A stretch of DNA of 64,000 nt from Telmatactis stephensoni. Lineage: Eukaryota; Cnidaria; Anthozoa; Actiniaria; Isophelliidae. The stretch is from the NCBI GenBank assembly GCA_029948255.1, contig JALIZF010001633.1:253001-317000 (forward strand). Reading direction: 5' to 3'. Below, one piece after another: positions 10,495 to 24,213 of this stretch; the first letter of the stretch is position 1, and each line of letters starts with the position of its first letter. Position numbers and translations under genes: made by a program. The notes under the pieces are model-generated. The model made no database searches and had not been told where the DNA came from. It worked only from the letters and a program-made list of their open reading frames with translations.

Positions 10495-11360
10495 TTTCGA
10501 ATTGAAATTCTTTAGTAATGAATAAACATATGAACAAATTTGATCAAAACACTATTTTTAAAGTTCATTCGTTTACAAACTTTAATCGCGAAGAATTCCA
10601 AAAACATACCAAAGTAATCGGATTGTTAATTTCACCAAATTTCACACTTTATCGATTTGGCGCGAAATTCCTTACCTTTTAATTGGTCCGCGTCATGAAT
10701 GCTGTCAAAAATAATTTTACCCAAAAATGCATAAAGATAATCTCAAATCATCCCAAAACTAATTTTATTTTGTTTATTTTCTTCTCTATTGTCTGTTTTA
10801 GCCAAGGATTTTAGACATAGTAGGAATATTATGTTTTAAAAGTTTTACTTGTCTTGGGTTCCCTTTGGTTTTATAGTGACAGCTGTCACAATTGTCGAAC
10901 AAAAATAAAGCGACCACAAACGCAGTGACAAACACGTGTTCTTAATTTTTTCAGGTCACGAATGAAAAAGAAAAAATATAGCGGAAGTTGATTCAGAATC
11001 TGAAGAAAGAGATTCAGCTTTTCATACTGCAACGTGTCCAAAGCATAGATGGTATTTCCTGTTAGCGTTATGGGGGCGTATTTGTTTTCGTTTTCTTTGC
11101 ATACCAAAACAAAGGATTGAGTCAGCCATTTTCAACTTTCCCTCGTGGCAAGAAGAACCCGTTGTCTTAGCAACGTCAAATTTTTGACAGCTCGTGATCG
11201 GAATAGACCAATTATAGCGTTTGTTTTTAGCATGACGTCATAGTGCACGTGATACCAGCAAAACAAGCTCTGGAGTTCGGTTTCGACTTAGATAACAACA
11301 CAAGATTAATTGTGTGTTTTGGTCGGTAAAAAGCACTGAAAGAACCCGGTTTTCGTAACG
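10495..11360. promoter_or_regulatory. Shared divergent promoter region, HMG-like gene (-) and UBALD (+)
   Basis: 866 bp separate the two start codons, which point away from each other. The region therefore must contain both 5' UTRs and both promoters. No TATA box at a meaningful distance was recognised. Short ORFs in the stretch look like noise. The regulatory role is inferred from gene arrangement only. Confidence 0.45.
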
Positions 11361-11897
<537 letters not shown>

Positions 11898-12660
11898 TGA
11901 ACGCAGTTGCGCAACGAAGGGTCATTCTTTAACTATGGCAGTCCTTATTCCTTGGATTAAATTTAAAGGCAATGGAATATATATATTATAAAGTACTCCA
12001 TAACTGGCCATTTTTGTAATTGTCAAGTCAAGTAATGGAAAGCGTTACGGGATCGCAAGAAAAACGAGTTCTAGTTTGCCGTTCAGCTAGTCGAGGGAAC
12101 CAAAAGCACCGGCAAATGAAAACAAAACATACGATCAAGCAAGCAAGAAGAATGAATAGAGATACATGTTATGAAGCGAAAAAACAAGCATTGGCGATAG
12201 AGACAGAGTTTTGACACCCTTTTTGTCTCACAATAGCTGTAATCACGAATGTTAAAGAGTAAAACAAAGATAGAAATGACTTAATTTCTCTAAGTCGAAG
12301 TTTGTGTGGTAAATGATAAATGTCGTAAAAGACACAAGCATGTTATGAAAGAGCATAATTAATTCATAAATGTCCATGCCATTCACAGTGTTGATCATTG
12401 CTATTGTTTTGGTAAATCAGGAATCGACTACAAGTTTATGGCAGAAATTTAGTTGATAAACCATCGACCATTGTATATTGTAATCTATATAATCGTTATT
12501 TTCTTCTAAAGTTCGGCTAATCGTTGAACCGTGGTTTTGAAACCCGGTCTTGTAGTCACAAACTCTACTATGTAATACATAAACCGCGTAGACAAGGATC
12601 CTCTGCTTTGTTACCGTTCCAAGAAATCATGTTTGTAAATAAAGAGATTTACAAAAAATT
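11898..12660 (+). other. Probable UBALD 3' UTR
   Basis: Non-coding stretch after the UBALD stop, with an AATAAA polyadenylation hexamer at 12638-12643. A 64-codon frame at 12020 has no recognisable features and is treated as chance. The 3' end is inferred. Confidence 0.35.
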
Positions 12661-14784
12661 ACTGTGTTGTTATTTTGATTTGTACGTGAGTTCATTCATT
12701 TCTAAATCGTCAGAGCGAGACCACGTGCTTATTACAGCGCCAAGGTCATAGCGGTGTTTTGAATTCCTTTGTTACTGCTTTCCCTTTCGCACCTGACATG
12801 TTAATTAAATGATAGACAAGAAAAAAATAATTGTTAGTTTGTTAGAAGGAAATAGTGCGAGTAGAAAGCGAAAAAGTTCACTTGGTTTGCAATCTGCCGT
12901 AGGTGTCGTCCCTACTGGAATCGCTTTATTGGCAAGCTTCCTGTAGCTCGTTTAGTTATGAACAAACTGTCTGGTTCTTCGCATTTGCTGTTTCCGTTTT
13001 GTTTCAGTAAAATAATATTGTTTATTTTCGTGCAAGCGGCTACTAAGGTGTTTACCCAAATTATTAACATATGCAAATAGTACCAAAGGTAGCAGGAAAT
13101 GTACAAATGTACAATTTTTCGCTGACCGCAAGAACTGATTCATCACGCAAACAAGCTTGACTTCTTTTTGTCTATCGAAAATTGTTTATTGATAACAGAG
13201 TTTTAAGAAACGGCTCTTCTTGAATGATGTTTGCTTAAAGACTTTAAATCGGTAATCAGAAATGTATTTGATTGACATTTAAATATGAGTCACATCTAAT
13301 TGTAGAATAGGTGATGGCACAGAGTCTGCCTGTCGAAACTGAAGGAAAAATGTCGCCGAAAAGAAACGAAAGAAAATCTGAAAGAAAAGCCAGGAAGGTT
13401 GAATGATAGAAACCAGATGACTCTCGCAAGATCTTAGTAAAAGCGAATTCTTGAACAAAGTTGCCAAAAATGACTCAGCAGTTTTTGCTCACTTCTCGTG
13501 TACGACATTGAACTCTGTACTCAAGGTTACAAGATATTATGATGCAATGTTTGGCAACATTATCGTTACATTACACACTGACTAAGAACGAAAGAAAGAA
13601 GGAAATGTTAAGTATAATACCAAATCACCAATTGATGATGAATTCAACCTAGCTATGAAGAGGAGATTTTTTCAATATCGAGTAATAATGGCTAAAAGTG
13701 CCAAAAACTAATCCTTCGTGCAACCGTTTGATTCAAATTTTCGTTTTGGATTACCACTCAAAATCTATTTTTATCAGTTAGGAATTAATCTACTAAGATA
13801 CAATACCTGTTTAAAACAGTAGTTTAAATTATAAAAAGTTGTTATCCTGTATTTTTACTCTGAAATTTAGCAACTTTCAAGCTGAATGTAAAGAATTATA
13901 TAGCAATGGAGCAAAAGAAGGCCTAAACCCATTTTCGATTCAAATTTTTTCATTGGATTAACACATGTATCCAACTGTTATTAATCAAAACCACTTACAA
14001 ACAACCTAAACTTTCTGAAAGTAATAACTTTAGCTTTGTACAACAGCTTTCCTTTAGCTGAATAGTTTTTGTTGCCCAATGCTTGAACGTGAAAAAAGTG
14101 TCCTCTTCAATTTCAATAATCGGATTATAATGGGTTGAATTAATTATTGAACTAGACCCGAATTGCTTTTATTGCACATTTTCTGATCAGAAGCTACAGA
14201 GTAAAGAGTATCAGTTCTATCTTGTTAGCCTGAAACAGCCGAGTTTGCTGTGCAACAACTCGGGGAGCTCGTGGGCTGTTTTCACTGGCCGTTTGACTTT
14301 CTAGTTTTCACTCTTAAGCCAAGAATTACAATTGTATGTGGAATTGTAACAAGCGGAATTTTACAGTTGTCCGCAGTTTTCAATTTTAACTGTCTCGTTC
14401 GTTTTACCATTGGTTTGTGCCCTTCTCCATTGCTTTTACTGAGAACATTCAATCAACAACACTTCTAAAGACAACACGTTTACCATCAATGCAAGTAGAG
14501 ATTTTGTTGCGAGAGCGAAATTGCAGTGTATATCACGTCTGGCAACAACGCCTGCAACTATTTCCCGCAATAAAAAAAATGTTGCAGAATGCTCAAAAGT
14601 GTGAACTAGCTCTAAGCAATTTTTTATCACCTAGAAATGTCAGTTGCTCAAAAAGGCTAAGTTTAACACTGAAGTGTCTTCTAGAACATTCTTACTTGTG
14701 TGTCGGCACATGAGTATGCCCGCTATAGTGTAGCGCATGATTCAGCGGTCTCGTTACTCGTCGATTGTTGCCTGTTAGAGCAGA

Positions 14785-14916
14785 TTTCGTATGAGTGTGA
14801 AACGGACCGCACCGTGCCGTGACCGTGTCAGTGCCGTGATGTCTATGAAAACATTCGAAATTCCTGCTGTAACCATGCCGTGACCGTTTCGGTGCCGTTT
14901 TCACACTCATACGAAA
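14785..14916. mobile_element. 132-bp MITE, family A (TIR TTTCGTATGAGTGTGAAA)
   Basis: Ends are inverted repeats: TTTCGTATGAGTGTGAAA at 14785-14802 and its complement at 14899-14916. The interior has GC-rich CCGTGACCGTG motifs flanking an AT-rich core with GATGTCTATGAAAACATT. Other copies lie at 37051-37186, 38079-38209 and, decayed, 50905-51005. Non-coding. Confidence 0.85.
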
Positions 14917-14954
14917 TTTGCTCAAGCACTGTAAAATACAGGACTTCTGTTGAC

Positions 14955-15061
14955 TCACGTGACCATTTGGAGAGCTTCAACTGGTGACGTTTTACGTTTC
15001 TGTTTCCTGCTTTGTTCTTTGATTCAACGTCACCAGCTGGACCTCTCCAAATGATCACGCG
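14955..15061. repeat. Foldback element, arms of about 38 bp
   Basis: The arm 14955-14992 (CACGTGACCATTTGGAGAG, then CTGGTGACGTT) and the arm 15024-15061 are reverse complements with several mismatches. Probably a second small MITE type next to the family A copy. No target duplication could be assigned. Confidence 0.6.
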
Positions 15062-15062
15062 G

Positions 15063-15220
15063 AAAGGCCAATTTACACGATACAATTTATGCTTACAACT
15101 TGTCGCATGCAAAAACCCTAAACTTGCTTACAAATGTTGCGTTCGACAAGAACAAAAGGTTGTAGGATTTTAAAATATGTTTTAAAACCTTACAACAGTT
15201 GTAAGCTAGCAAGTTGAAAT
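15063..15220. repeat. Weak inverted repeat, possible degraded MITE
   Basis: GGCCAATTT...CTTACAACTTG at the left and TTGTAAGC...AAATTGGC at the right are imperfectly complementary, around a centre with TTTTAAAATATGTTTTAAAA. Arms have many mismatches, so an old foldback element is likely but unproven. Confidence 0.35.
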
Positions 15221-18200
15221 TGGCTCACGTCTGCTAGATGGCTCCCGGATAAGAAGCTATTGGTTTGATATATCACGTGATCATAACATATGTCATAGGG
15301 GGAATGAGTTCCAATCGAACATGTTTTAGTGCGAGACAAGGTAAAATGTAGCACGCATGCGTGCCTTATGAACCTTCTCTTGATAGTGCAACTCGAAACA
15401 AAGAAAACTCAAGCCACAGAAGGAAACTCACTCCGCAGCAAATGACGTTACATTGCCTGTCTTTTTCTCCTAGTACTTTCCTGCTTTCACCCGTGCTAAA
15501 AAAGGCTCAAAGATATGATATGTGGGAAAGTCTAAACAAAAATTCTAAAACCTTGCAAATTAGATTCATGTTTTCAAGACACAGACGCGCACGTAAACCA
15601 ACGAAATCTTGCACCTGCGCAGTCACTTTACGGTTTGCCGCGGACACACGCGTGAAAAACCACCGCGCATGCGTTAATGGTACAGAAAATCAATCCTATC
15701 AGCATTGTGAATTAAAATTGGTGCTGTATTTACTAATTGCATGTACAAAAAGTTGTCATTCGTGAAACCCTATATCAGGGGTAAATCAGGTATATATTTC
15801 AAATATAAAACTGTGGTTTACCAAATAAATCTATTTAAGATATTCCTTGGCTTTCACGCTGTTTTTTTTTCGGTGTATATAAGAAAAGCAGTGAGAGTAT
15901 AAACTATAGGCAGTTGAAGCATGAAAAGTGTTGCAAGGCATTTGGAGAACTCCTTATGCTTTCGGTCTGAACAACATTTTGCACGTGTGTTATCTGCTGA
16001 TCATCTGTGCGCATAACTTCCAGATTTATAAGTTTCTCGGAATCCTGTGCTCATTTTCTTTGTTTCAACTAGATGCTCGATCCTTTCATTGTCAATGTAG
16101 CTGCCCTGCTCAATTTTCTTTTTAATCAAAATTTCTAAGAAGAGCTGACAAAAAGCTGCCTGGGAGGTCTGGAAAAATGTGAAAGCTCGAGTTCGTTGGC
16201 GAGCATGTCAAACCAAACCAAGTGTACATGAAAAATTGACTTTTAACCTTCCAAATTTGATACGAAATGGGTAGTTTCCTCTTGACAAGTAAAATTCCTT
16301 TTAAAATATTTGCCACAAGGTTGACATGCCCCAGCAAGACCTTGTAAAATAAAAGGCTTATGGAAAGTATCCAAGACATCCTTGTTCTAGCTACGTACCT
16401 AATCACCTGCCAAAAAAAAACCACTCAATATGAAAGCTATTGTTACAAGGCCCCCTCAAGCAAACTCAATTTATTCATCTCAATGCGATGGCGTCCTCTT
16501 CCCGTCCTTGTATTTACATGAATTCAAATGATTGGTTTTAAATAGCGGCACTAGGCATAGTGAACTCCATTATCATATTGTTGGCAGTCCTCATTCTCAA
16601 GACTTAAAAAAAGAAAACGTCTTTCAGTTTCTCTCAGCGAAGGAACTGAAAACGCAGAAGAGACTGGTGGTGACTAGTGACTGATCGTTGGATGTCTTCA
16701 GGTAACTGGGTTGGTTTCTACATAACCATCTCACCGATCATTGTTAGATTCCCATAAATATTGCCTACTTCGTATTTTTATACTCCAACAAGACCGCATC
16801 AAAAACATTTCCGTTTGAATTAGATTTATGTACAGTTCAGTGATTTTGTACTGAGTGTTTATAGACTAGTTTAATTCAATTCCACGACAAAAACATTTTT
16901 GGTATTGTAAGAAGGGTTCTGTAAGAAAAACACTGAAATTTAGCACCAAACGGCATAAGTGAAAAATTGTAATTTTGGCCGTGGAGTTTTGAAAAGCTTT
17001 TCGATGATTTTTCTTTAAGTAAACAAATATTTTCAGCTTTGACAAGCCTATGTTAAAACTGACGCAAAATTTGGCACATTTCATCGACCATTTTCGATCA
17101 TATTATTCTTTATGGGCATTCTATCGGATTCTTTTACTCATTTGCAACGTTATCATAACAAAATTGTAGCTAAAAGACCGTATAAATTAATGTTGCTATG
17201 GATTCCAATCATATTCCAGTCACAATGATCCAAGAAACGTCAGCCTTGCCTTATGGTCTGCTAGACAATGTGTGCACAGTGGATCAGCGATTTGTTTGAA
17301 GGGTCAAATCGTCAAAATAAGAATTCCATAAACCTTTTCAACACTTTATTGAGAATCTGCTTCTGGTAAAATTACAAAACGGAAGATGACAAAAGATCAA
17401 TAATTAAAAACATTAAACAGTCGCCGAATATTTTTTGACATTTTTTTTATTTATTGCTAAGTTGCGAACGGTTTTGGCCGGTTGTCAAGAAACCTACCTA
17501 AAACTAATATTAAAAAACGAACAAGAACTGTTCGCAGTTTTCATCCCACACACATTGAGAAAATATTCTTTTATTAACGTGTTTATATTATTTACAATGC
17601 CAACACGAAGAGACCAAGTGTTGACATGTCCTCTTCAAACGCTAGAATTAATGATCATTTAACCACTTCTGAAACGTATTATAGCTTACCGTATAAGCAC
17701 TCATGTCAGTAGAGACCTGTTTTGGCAAGAAAATACATTGAACTAGTAGTGATAGAAAACTTCATCAAGCGATCAACATTTCAAAGTGCTTGTTATTGAA
17801 AAGGTAAGTTTTAAACTGGCTGTAAACTGCAGTAAATGAGACAAGTTCTTCGCACACTACGAGGTAAACGAAAGACAGTCATAAAATATCAATCTTTGGC
17901 AAAATACTACAATACCTTAGAACTAATGATTTTGGCAAAAAAATAATCTTAGTTGTTAGAATAATTCTATGCACATGTCAGTGTGACATTCAGATGGTTT
18001 CCCTGTAACATTTAAATGGCTTTGTTAATGCACCTAAAATGGCATTCTTTAGAAACCGCTTTCTTGTACGTAGCTATATAACTCCTCGATGGCTTTCCTA
18101 TTTATAGTCTATCGAAGTCTATATATAGCTGAAATGACTAAATCTAAATTGCTTTCCTTTATTTTAGTATATAACATCTAAAATGCTTTCCTATTGCTGA

Positions 18201-19299
18201 AACTTTGTTAATTAGCTTTCTGTATTATTTTCGAATGGCGTTGGCGTTATATCGACATAGATTCCAGATCAATCTCCCGACACAACATTTCCACTCTACC
18301 AACTTCACCAATCTTACTGGTTACTAAGCATAATTGCGGTTTTCTGATCACTGAACTGGAAGAGATAACGGAGTGTGGTTCCACTATCCAGAAGTGAAAT
18401 TAGGCTCACTCCAACTAAACTGTCAGTCTTACAACGTTGACTGCAAACGACTAACAGTGTTGGCAAATCTTCGTTCGATGAAAAAAGTAGAAAAAATATA
18501 TAAAACGAGGCATGATTATCTCATCCTGCCGGCAGCACAATATTTACCTAGTAACACTGAACTGCTGCATGATTATTGACTCTGAAAAGTTGGTATAGTT
18601 TTGTAAAGTTAGGACACCGAGTATTGTTAATTAAAATTTTATCTCTCAGTTGAAAATATTTATGTTCTGTTTGACTAATTTTGTTGTGTAGTAGTCTGTT
18701 GTTGGGCGTAGATTGAAATACGTCGAGTTGTGTACTTGCGGGTACAAGGCCAGAAATATTACATCGGTTTATTGCTATTAAATTACGCAATTAATGGCCT
18801 AAAGCGAGCTAATGTGCTTAACTATAATTGTGTTGAATTTTGCTTTTGAATTGTTTTTGAAGTAGAAGAACAAATAAGTTCAATTTGTTATTGTTTTGAA
18901 ACTATGGCAAGAATGAGTCTGGAAACAATACCTATAGCGACCATGCAATGTGAGCATGTGTTTTTAATCAATATTTTATAGGTTTTGACTAGCACTATAC
19001 TTTTGGTCTGTTTGTGGTTCGTTCGCTAAGCCCCGACATCAATATAATTCTCTAATAACACTGTTATTAGGATTCGTGAAACCACGAATTATAACAGTGG
19101 GTCACTTTGCCTTGCCCGGTAGGTGCAGTTTGTATTTTTTATTAAGACATTTAGGATTAGTGGTCTAATCGGCCTACAAAAGCTAGTTACACGCTGGATG
19201 ATTTTTATGAAAAGAACTCTGTCAATGGAACGTGAGAAAGCTCAACGTGGATTCTAGATGCACTACTGACAACCAATCCCTGCATAGTTCATACACACA

Positions 19300-19400
19300 G
19301 TCACAAGACCTGAGCGTCAAGTACAGTTGTGTAAAGTTGTACGGTTTAGCTCAATTTTAGTGCGTCGAAAACAAACGTCGAGGAAAGAGGCAAATTTGCA
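19300..19400 (+). other. Candidate untranslated first exon of the Ser/Tyr-rich gene
   Basis: The coding exon at 20986 is preceded by a clear acceptor (CTCTTTAG at 20972-20979), so an upstream non-coding exon must exist. One candidate ends GGCAAATTTGCAG before GTATTT at 19401. This is a guess from the donor and spacing only. Confidence 0.2.
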
Positions 19401-20985
19401 GGTATTTCTACCTAATCCAGATTATTACATTAATATTGTATAAAGATAAAATCTCGTAACTTTACAAGAAAGCGAGCTAAATTATGAGAAATATGTTATG
19501 AATTGAGAAGCTTTTCTTGTAGTAAAATATGAGAGGAAACTCGTCAGATTAGTCGATGTTTTGCACAGGAAATAGCTGTTTGTAAATGATTGTTCTTTCA
19601 CGAGTTCTCACTGCTTTGACACTTGAAGAGCATGACATGATAATTGCCAAACACTTAGCTATCCTAAACAGTTTGCCAATAGCGGTGAGAAAGTTTACAA
19701 AATGATTTAACCAGTGTAATTCACACGAGTATCAATCACGTACAAATAGCGACAGTATTTTACAATTTTCCACATCATTTCATTCGTAGTAGAGTTTAGA
19801 TGTACTTGCTATTCTGAAAAAGAAATAACACTTTAAACAGCCTAAAAAGGAATTTTTCTACATACATAAAATTAAGTAATAATTCAAATTATATAGCTGC
19901 GTCAAGTGAATCACTTTTCCAATTACTGTAGTAAGTTTACAATGCTCACTGAGCAGCAAACTACTGCTATCTAAGTTTTTAGCTATAGTAACAAAATACG
20001 AAAAATTAACATCTTGATCTATTGTTGTTCTGTCAACAAAGGATTATTGATAAAAATCAACGTTTTCTTTAAGAAAAGCGCTGAAATATACTTGTGTACC
20101 TATTTTGTGTAAACCTCCCCTCCCCTCCCCTCCCCTCCCCCAAAAGGACCAGGCAATATACAAACCCAATGGAGGTTTCGCCTCGTTGCTTTCTCAAGCA
20201 TTCATAAGTAAATAAATCAGTCGTATAGTCGAGTGGTGTTTACTCTCATCGAGATATAGCCGTGAAGTTATGACACAAATACACCTTAACAAGACTTAAT
20301 TGACTTCACCAGGTCAATAAATGTTGTATACCATGGGGTAATATTGAGTCGTTGGTTTCGACATCCTGATTTAATCTGGTTTAATCTGAATGCAAATTCT
20401 TATTGTCTAAGATAACGAGTTGGTTAAGTTTGTTTTGGTCTTTTGTTTGGTAAACTACTGCACCTTAGAAAGCTAAGCAATTGCAACATAGCACCCCGCC
20501 TAACATAGTGTAGAAATTGCGCTCGCTCGCTGGAGAACTGTTCAAAAACCTTACATCTGCCGAAAAAAGTTTTACATAGGTAATTAGATATAGCTTCAAA
20601 GCTAAGGGGTTAGTAATTAGGTGTTGATGACTTGATGTTGTAGTGTTATGACTTTGCAAATTGTTGTGAAAATTAATGACCTGAAAGGAAACAACTCAAT
20701 TTTTGCCCGAGCATTCAATTACTTACACATCTTGTAGGCTTAACATGTAAGTCGGTAAAAAATGCTGTTTATCTATTAGCGCTGTTTAGGCTAGAGTTAT
20801 AGCATCAAATTTGTACTATTTTTAATCTTGAAATTCAAAAAGTTGTGACGTCTACTGCGAGTACAAATAATACACTGGGTGTTGTGAAAGCAAATTTAAC
20901 GTGATAGAAATGGACTCAGTTTAAATTTGATTTGTTTATTTGTTATTAACTTGCTCTTTGTTCTTGTTCTCTCTTTAGAACCACC

Positions 20986-23193
20986 ATGAGTTACTATTCA
21001 GGTAGAAGCAGCTACAGTGGTTTAGGTTCAAGCTACTCGTCCTACTCAAGATCCAGCTACGATTCCTATGGCTCATGGCGCAACAGTTATTCGTCTTCGT
21101 CTTCTCCCTACAAAACAAGAACGTATGACTTCGGGACATCGAACCACCTGTCCAAAGGCTATGGCTCTGACATGTACAGTAGGAAGTACAGTGAGTACTC
21201 GTGGAAGGCCAAAGATTTACTGACAGACAACCCAGCTAACCAGGAACTCGATGTCAAGCTGCCAGAGCATGGCAAGTTGAAGTATGAACAAGTAAATGGA
21301 GAAGATATGAGTAAAGATGAAGACATTACTGTCGACATAGACAATAAAGAAACTGAAGCAAGCGAAGACGACGATAACAAAGGTCATTCAAGCAAAAACT
21401 GGTACAGTAGTGATGAAGACTCGGTGAAAGATAACACGCGCGTTGAGAGATATTCCTCGTACACACGCGAGAATTACTCCACCAGAGACGACACCACAAA
21501 ATACTCCAGCAAAATATTCAACAGTGAGGATAACTCGACAAAAGACAACACACGTGTTGATACGTCGAGTGATCTCTCAAGCAAGAAATATTTGCGCAAC
21601 GATGAAACTAAAAGGGATACTAAAGATTACTCCAGCAAAAGGTTATCCAAAGAAGAACTAGACCGAGTCACGCGCATTGATGATAGTGGAGATATCCTTA
21701 TCAGAGGCTCAAGGAAAAAGTCTGCCGACACATTTTCAAATATTGATCACAAAAGCTACAAAGATGACACGAATAAAGTCAGGAATGGAGACTTAGACAT
21801 CAATATGAACTATTCCAAATACAAATCCGAGAAAGAATCAACCAAGGACAAGTACTCGCTCAGTGGTACCACCCATGAAAAGCCAGCAGGAGCAGCAGCA
21901 CATCTCAAGAAGAATGTCTACAACTTTGAAGAAGATGATGATGAAGTGTTCATAGAGAAAGAAAAACCCTTGAATGCAGAGAAGGAAACCATCTTTTACA
22001 AAAAGAACATAATGTTCAAGAAATTTGAAAAATCCAAGGAAAGTAAAACAAGTCATAATGTAACTGACTCAGCTGGCCCACTTCGTATGCACCGACAGGG
22101 AGTTACCAAGTATATCTCGGCTGTTCCCGATGAAAGGCGTTACATCAGCTCAGTCAATTTCCTACCTGACCGCATTGAGTTGCGCTTTTGCGGAGCCCCT
22201 CCAGAAGAGAAGAAATTGAGAAAATGTCGCTCCATCACTGACCTCTACGAGATTACAGTCAGACCTCAAGGACAGCAAGACCTGCGTGCAAAGCATCCCT
22301 GGGAAGACACCATCCATTGTAAGCACCAAGATATATCTTACTGTTATGACAGCGAGAACGAAATCCTCCACTACACAAAACACAAACACGACCACAATAA
22401 AGAGATGTACATAACTCAGTACACGCATTATTTCGACCCAAACGAACCTCGTACTCACATCGCAGGATGGAAAGTAGATTATGAACCCAGCGGAATCCCA
22501 CACGAAAAATCTCGAATGTGCGTCGTTCGAAGCCCAGTAGTCAGTGATTCCCATAGACGTGTTCCTCGACCCAAATCAGCACCGCCACATCTTTACCGAC
22601 CTACAAACCGCGATGAATTTATACGTTCTCAAAAAGTAGATGTCGTAGAGAGAGGAAGCTATAGTTTACCAAGAAGAAAACTTCAAAGTCGTCCCGCAAT
22701 CCCTCGTGAATTTATCACTTCACAGAATGTCGATGTTGTAGATCAAGGAAACTACACAATCATGAGAGAAAACCCTGCTAGCAACCTGGAAAGCTTCTTC
22801 CATAGTAGCATGGATGACAGCCAAACGGAAGAAGCATCGTCCATTGGTTATGCACCCAGTGACGACACATCAGACTCATCAGCCTTCTACTCCAACGACC
22901 CACGTCATTATTCACGGTATCACCATGACAACCAGCACAGGGATCCCGCTAACCTCGCGTACAGCAAACCGAAACTAATCCGACTGTCTGCCGAGTTTCC
23001 AGGTGTCAGGAACTTGGAGAAAATGAAACGAAAACGTCAGAGTATGGGTTCAGCATCATCGGGGGGATCAGTCGGGGGACTTTCGCCCACAACGCCGAGA
23101 AATGGAGAGTATGGCTTCTTTGTTGCGCTGACTTCAGGAGACACTGGGGACCCACGAAATTCTCGTAGACAGCAACGTTATTCTCACTCATAA
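20986..23193 (+). CDS. Ser/Tyr-rich low-complexity protein, 735 aa, unknown function
   Basis: Complete frame in one coding exon; ATG in a strong ACCACCATGA context a few bases after an intron acceptor. Residues 1-70 are Ser/Tyr/Gly-rich (MSYYSGRSSYSGLGSSYSSY), resembling the disordered head of some cytoskeletal or granule proteins. Residues about 110-300 are highly charged, with recurrent Asp-Asp-Thr and Tyr-Ser-Ser-Lys motifs. The most conserved-looking part is residues about 360-520, rich in His, Cys and aromatic residues (TQYTHYFDPNEPRTHIAGWK). Residues about 528-588 hold an internal duplication: REFI.SQ.VDVV..G.Y appears twice, after PKSAPPHLYRP and SRPAIP. No signal peptide, membrane helix or known domain was recognised. 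The AATAAA at 23975 fits a 3' end near 24.0 kb. Real gene by length and codon pattern; function not assigned. Confidence 0.8.
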   Translation: MSYYSGRSSYSGLGSSYSSYSRSSYDSYGSWRNSYSSSSSPYKTRTYDFGTSNHLSKGYGSDMYSRKYSEYSWKAKDLLTDNPANQELDVKLPEHGKLKYEQVNGEDMSKDEDITVDIDNKETEASEDDDNKGHSSKNWYSSDEDSVKDNTRVERYSSYTRENYSTRDDTTKYSSKIFNSEDNSTKDNTRVDTSSDLSSKKYLRNDETKRDTKDYSSKRLSKEELDRVTRIDDSGDILIRGSRKKSADTFSNIDHKSYKDDTNKVRNGDLDINMNYSKYKSEKESTKDKYSLSGTTHEKPAGAAAHLKKNVYNFEEDDDEVFIEKEKPLNAEKETIFYKKNIMFKKFEKSKESKTSHNVTDSAGPLRMHRQGVTKYISAVPDERRYISSVNFLPDRIELRFCGAPPEEKKLRKCRSITDLYEITVRPQGQQDLRAKHPWEDTIHCKHQDISYCYDSENEILHYTKHKHDHNKEMYITQYTHYFDPNEPRTHIAGWKVDYEPSGIPHEKSRMCVVRSPVVSDSHRRVPRPKSAPPHLYRPTNRDEFIRSQKVDVVERGSYSLPRRKLQSRPAIPREFITSQNVDVVDQGNYTIMRENPASNLESFFHSSMDDSQTEEASSIGYAPSDDTSDSSAFYSNDPRHYSRYHHDNQHRDPANLAYSKPKLIRLSAEFPGVRNLEKMKRKRQSMGSASSGGSVGGLSPTTPRNGEYGFFVALTSGDTGDPRNSRRQQRYSHS

Positions 23194-24000
23194 ACTACGC
23201 CTGATCAGTAGTGATGGTGGGCTCAAACACTTATGAACAAATAAACATTGCATAAATTTACATTCATGAGTCTTCCTTTTCTAAATGAATCTGAATATCA
23301 AGAAACATCAGTTGTGGTTTTGTAGTGGACTGGTGTGTTCCATTACTGTGGACTTTATCATCGCTCAAGGAATTTCAAAGAATTTAGACAAGGTGTTGAC
23401 AGTTTAACCCTCACTGCCAACTTCATAAAACTTTGAAACTGAATGGAATTTACCGCTAAGCCTTCTAGAATGCATTTAATATACTGAACTGGCCTTCTAG
23501 AATGTATTTAATATACTGAACTGGCCTTCTAGAATGTATTTAATATACTGAACTGCGGAGGGCAAATTTAAAAGGATACAGCCTTCTTAGTCACTGGGCC
23601 ATTAACGTTTATCATGAGTTTATGTTCCATTAATGTAAATATTTTCAAGGACTCTTTCATTAGAGTTGTGCAAGCAGTTTTAGTTCATTTGCTTTTCAAA
23701 AATACCCATTTTTTATCAAATAGAATTATCACGGGCATCCTATATCTTAGTGACTGAGTTGATAACGACATAGAGTATAGTTTATATTATACGCAAACAA
23801 ACACACGAATCAGCCAAATGCTGATCAAAAGCACTAAGTACCTTGCACTTTTGTCTTACATTGCTGAGAACCATTCAAGATGTCTAGTACTTTAGCCTTT
23901 AAGAGCCATAGAAAGGTTTGTGTATTGTCATTCGTTAGTAAAGTTACTAGACACTGTGTATATATGCAATTGTCAATAAAGCATGTTGGTAGCTTCTACA
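23194..24000 (+). other. Probable 3' UTR with a 32-bp triplication
   Basis: Non-coding after the stop, ending near an AATAAA at 23975-23980. It contains three tandem 32-bp units at 23461-23492, 23493-23524 and 23525-23554 (CCTTCTAGAATGTATTTAAT...). A 129-codon frame at 23880 overlaps the polyadenylation signal and poly-G tracts and is judged spurious. Confidence 0.5.
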
Positions 24001-24175
24001 CTTGTATGTATTTATTGTTCATATTGTTATACCAATTCAAACTGAAACTAGTTTGTGTGCAGCTAATGAGCGTTTGGCGGTTTGTTTGTGGAGAATTCTC
24101 TTTTTCTTCTTTTTTGAAGGTAGTTGTATATATGCTTAGTTTTTGGCATGAGCGAATGCAGTTTTTTTTCCTTAT

Positions 24176-24213
24176 GGGGGGGGGGGGGGGGGGTTATTGG
24201 GGGGGGGGGGGGA
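24176..24213 (+). repeat. Poly-G tracts (two long G runs)
   Basis: Two runs of more than 12 G separated by TTATT. Similar long G or C runs occur at 29263-29283, 51123-51142 and 56537-56553. These can form G-quadruplexes and are also prone to miscalled length. Confidence 0.85.

Larger units (their letters stand above)
12661..20960. other. Long stretch with no recognisable gene
   Basis: About 8.3 kb. The frames here are short and lack family features; the longest, 134 codons at 15361, has no domain-like pattern. The stretch holds the MITEs and foldbacks at 14785-15061 and 15063-15220, a C-rich tract at 20113-20140, and possibly the untranslated first exon of the gene at 20986. Otherwise I see nothing. 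It may be regulatory sequence or part of a long first intron. Confidence 0.6.

Noticed and set aside
15361..15765. 134-codon plus-strand ORF in the gene-poor region
   Set aside because: No conserved motif, no splice context and no neighbouring supporting exon; length is compatible with chance.
22162..22554. 130-codon antisense ORF inside the Ser/Tyr-rich gene
   Set aside because: Shadow of the sense coding frame, with no recognisable features.
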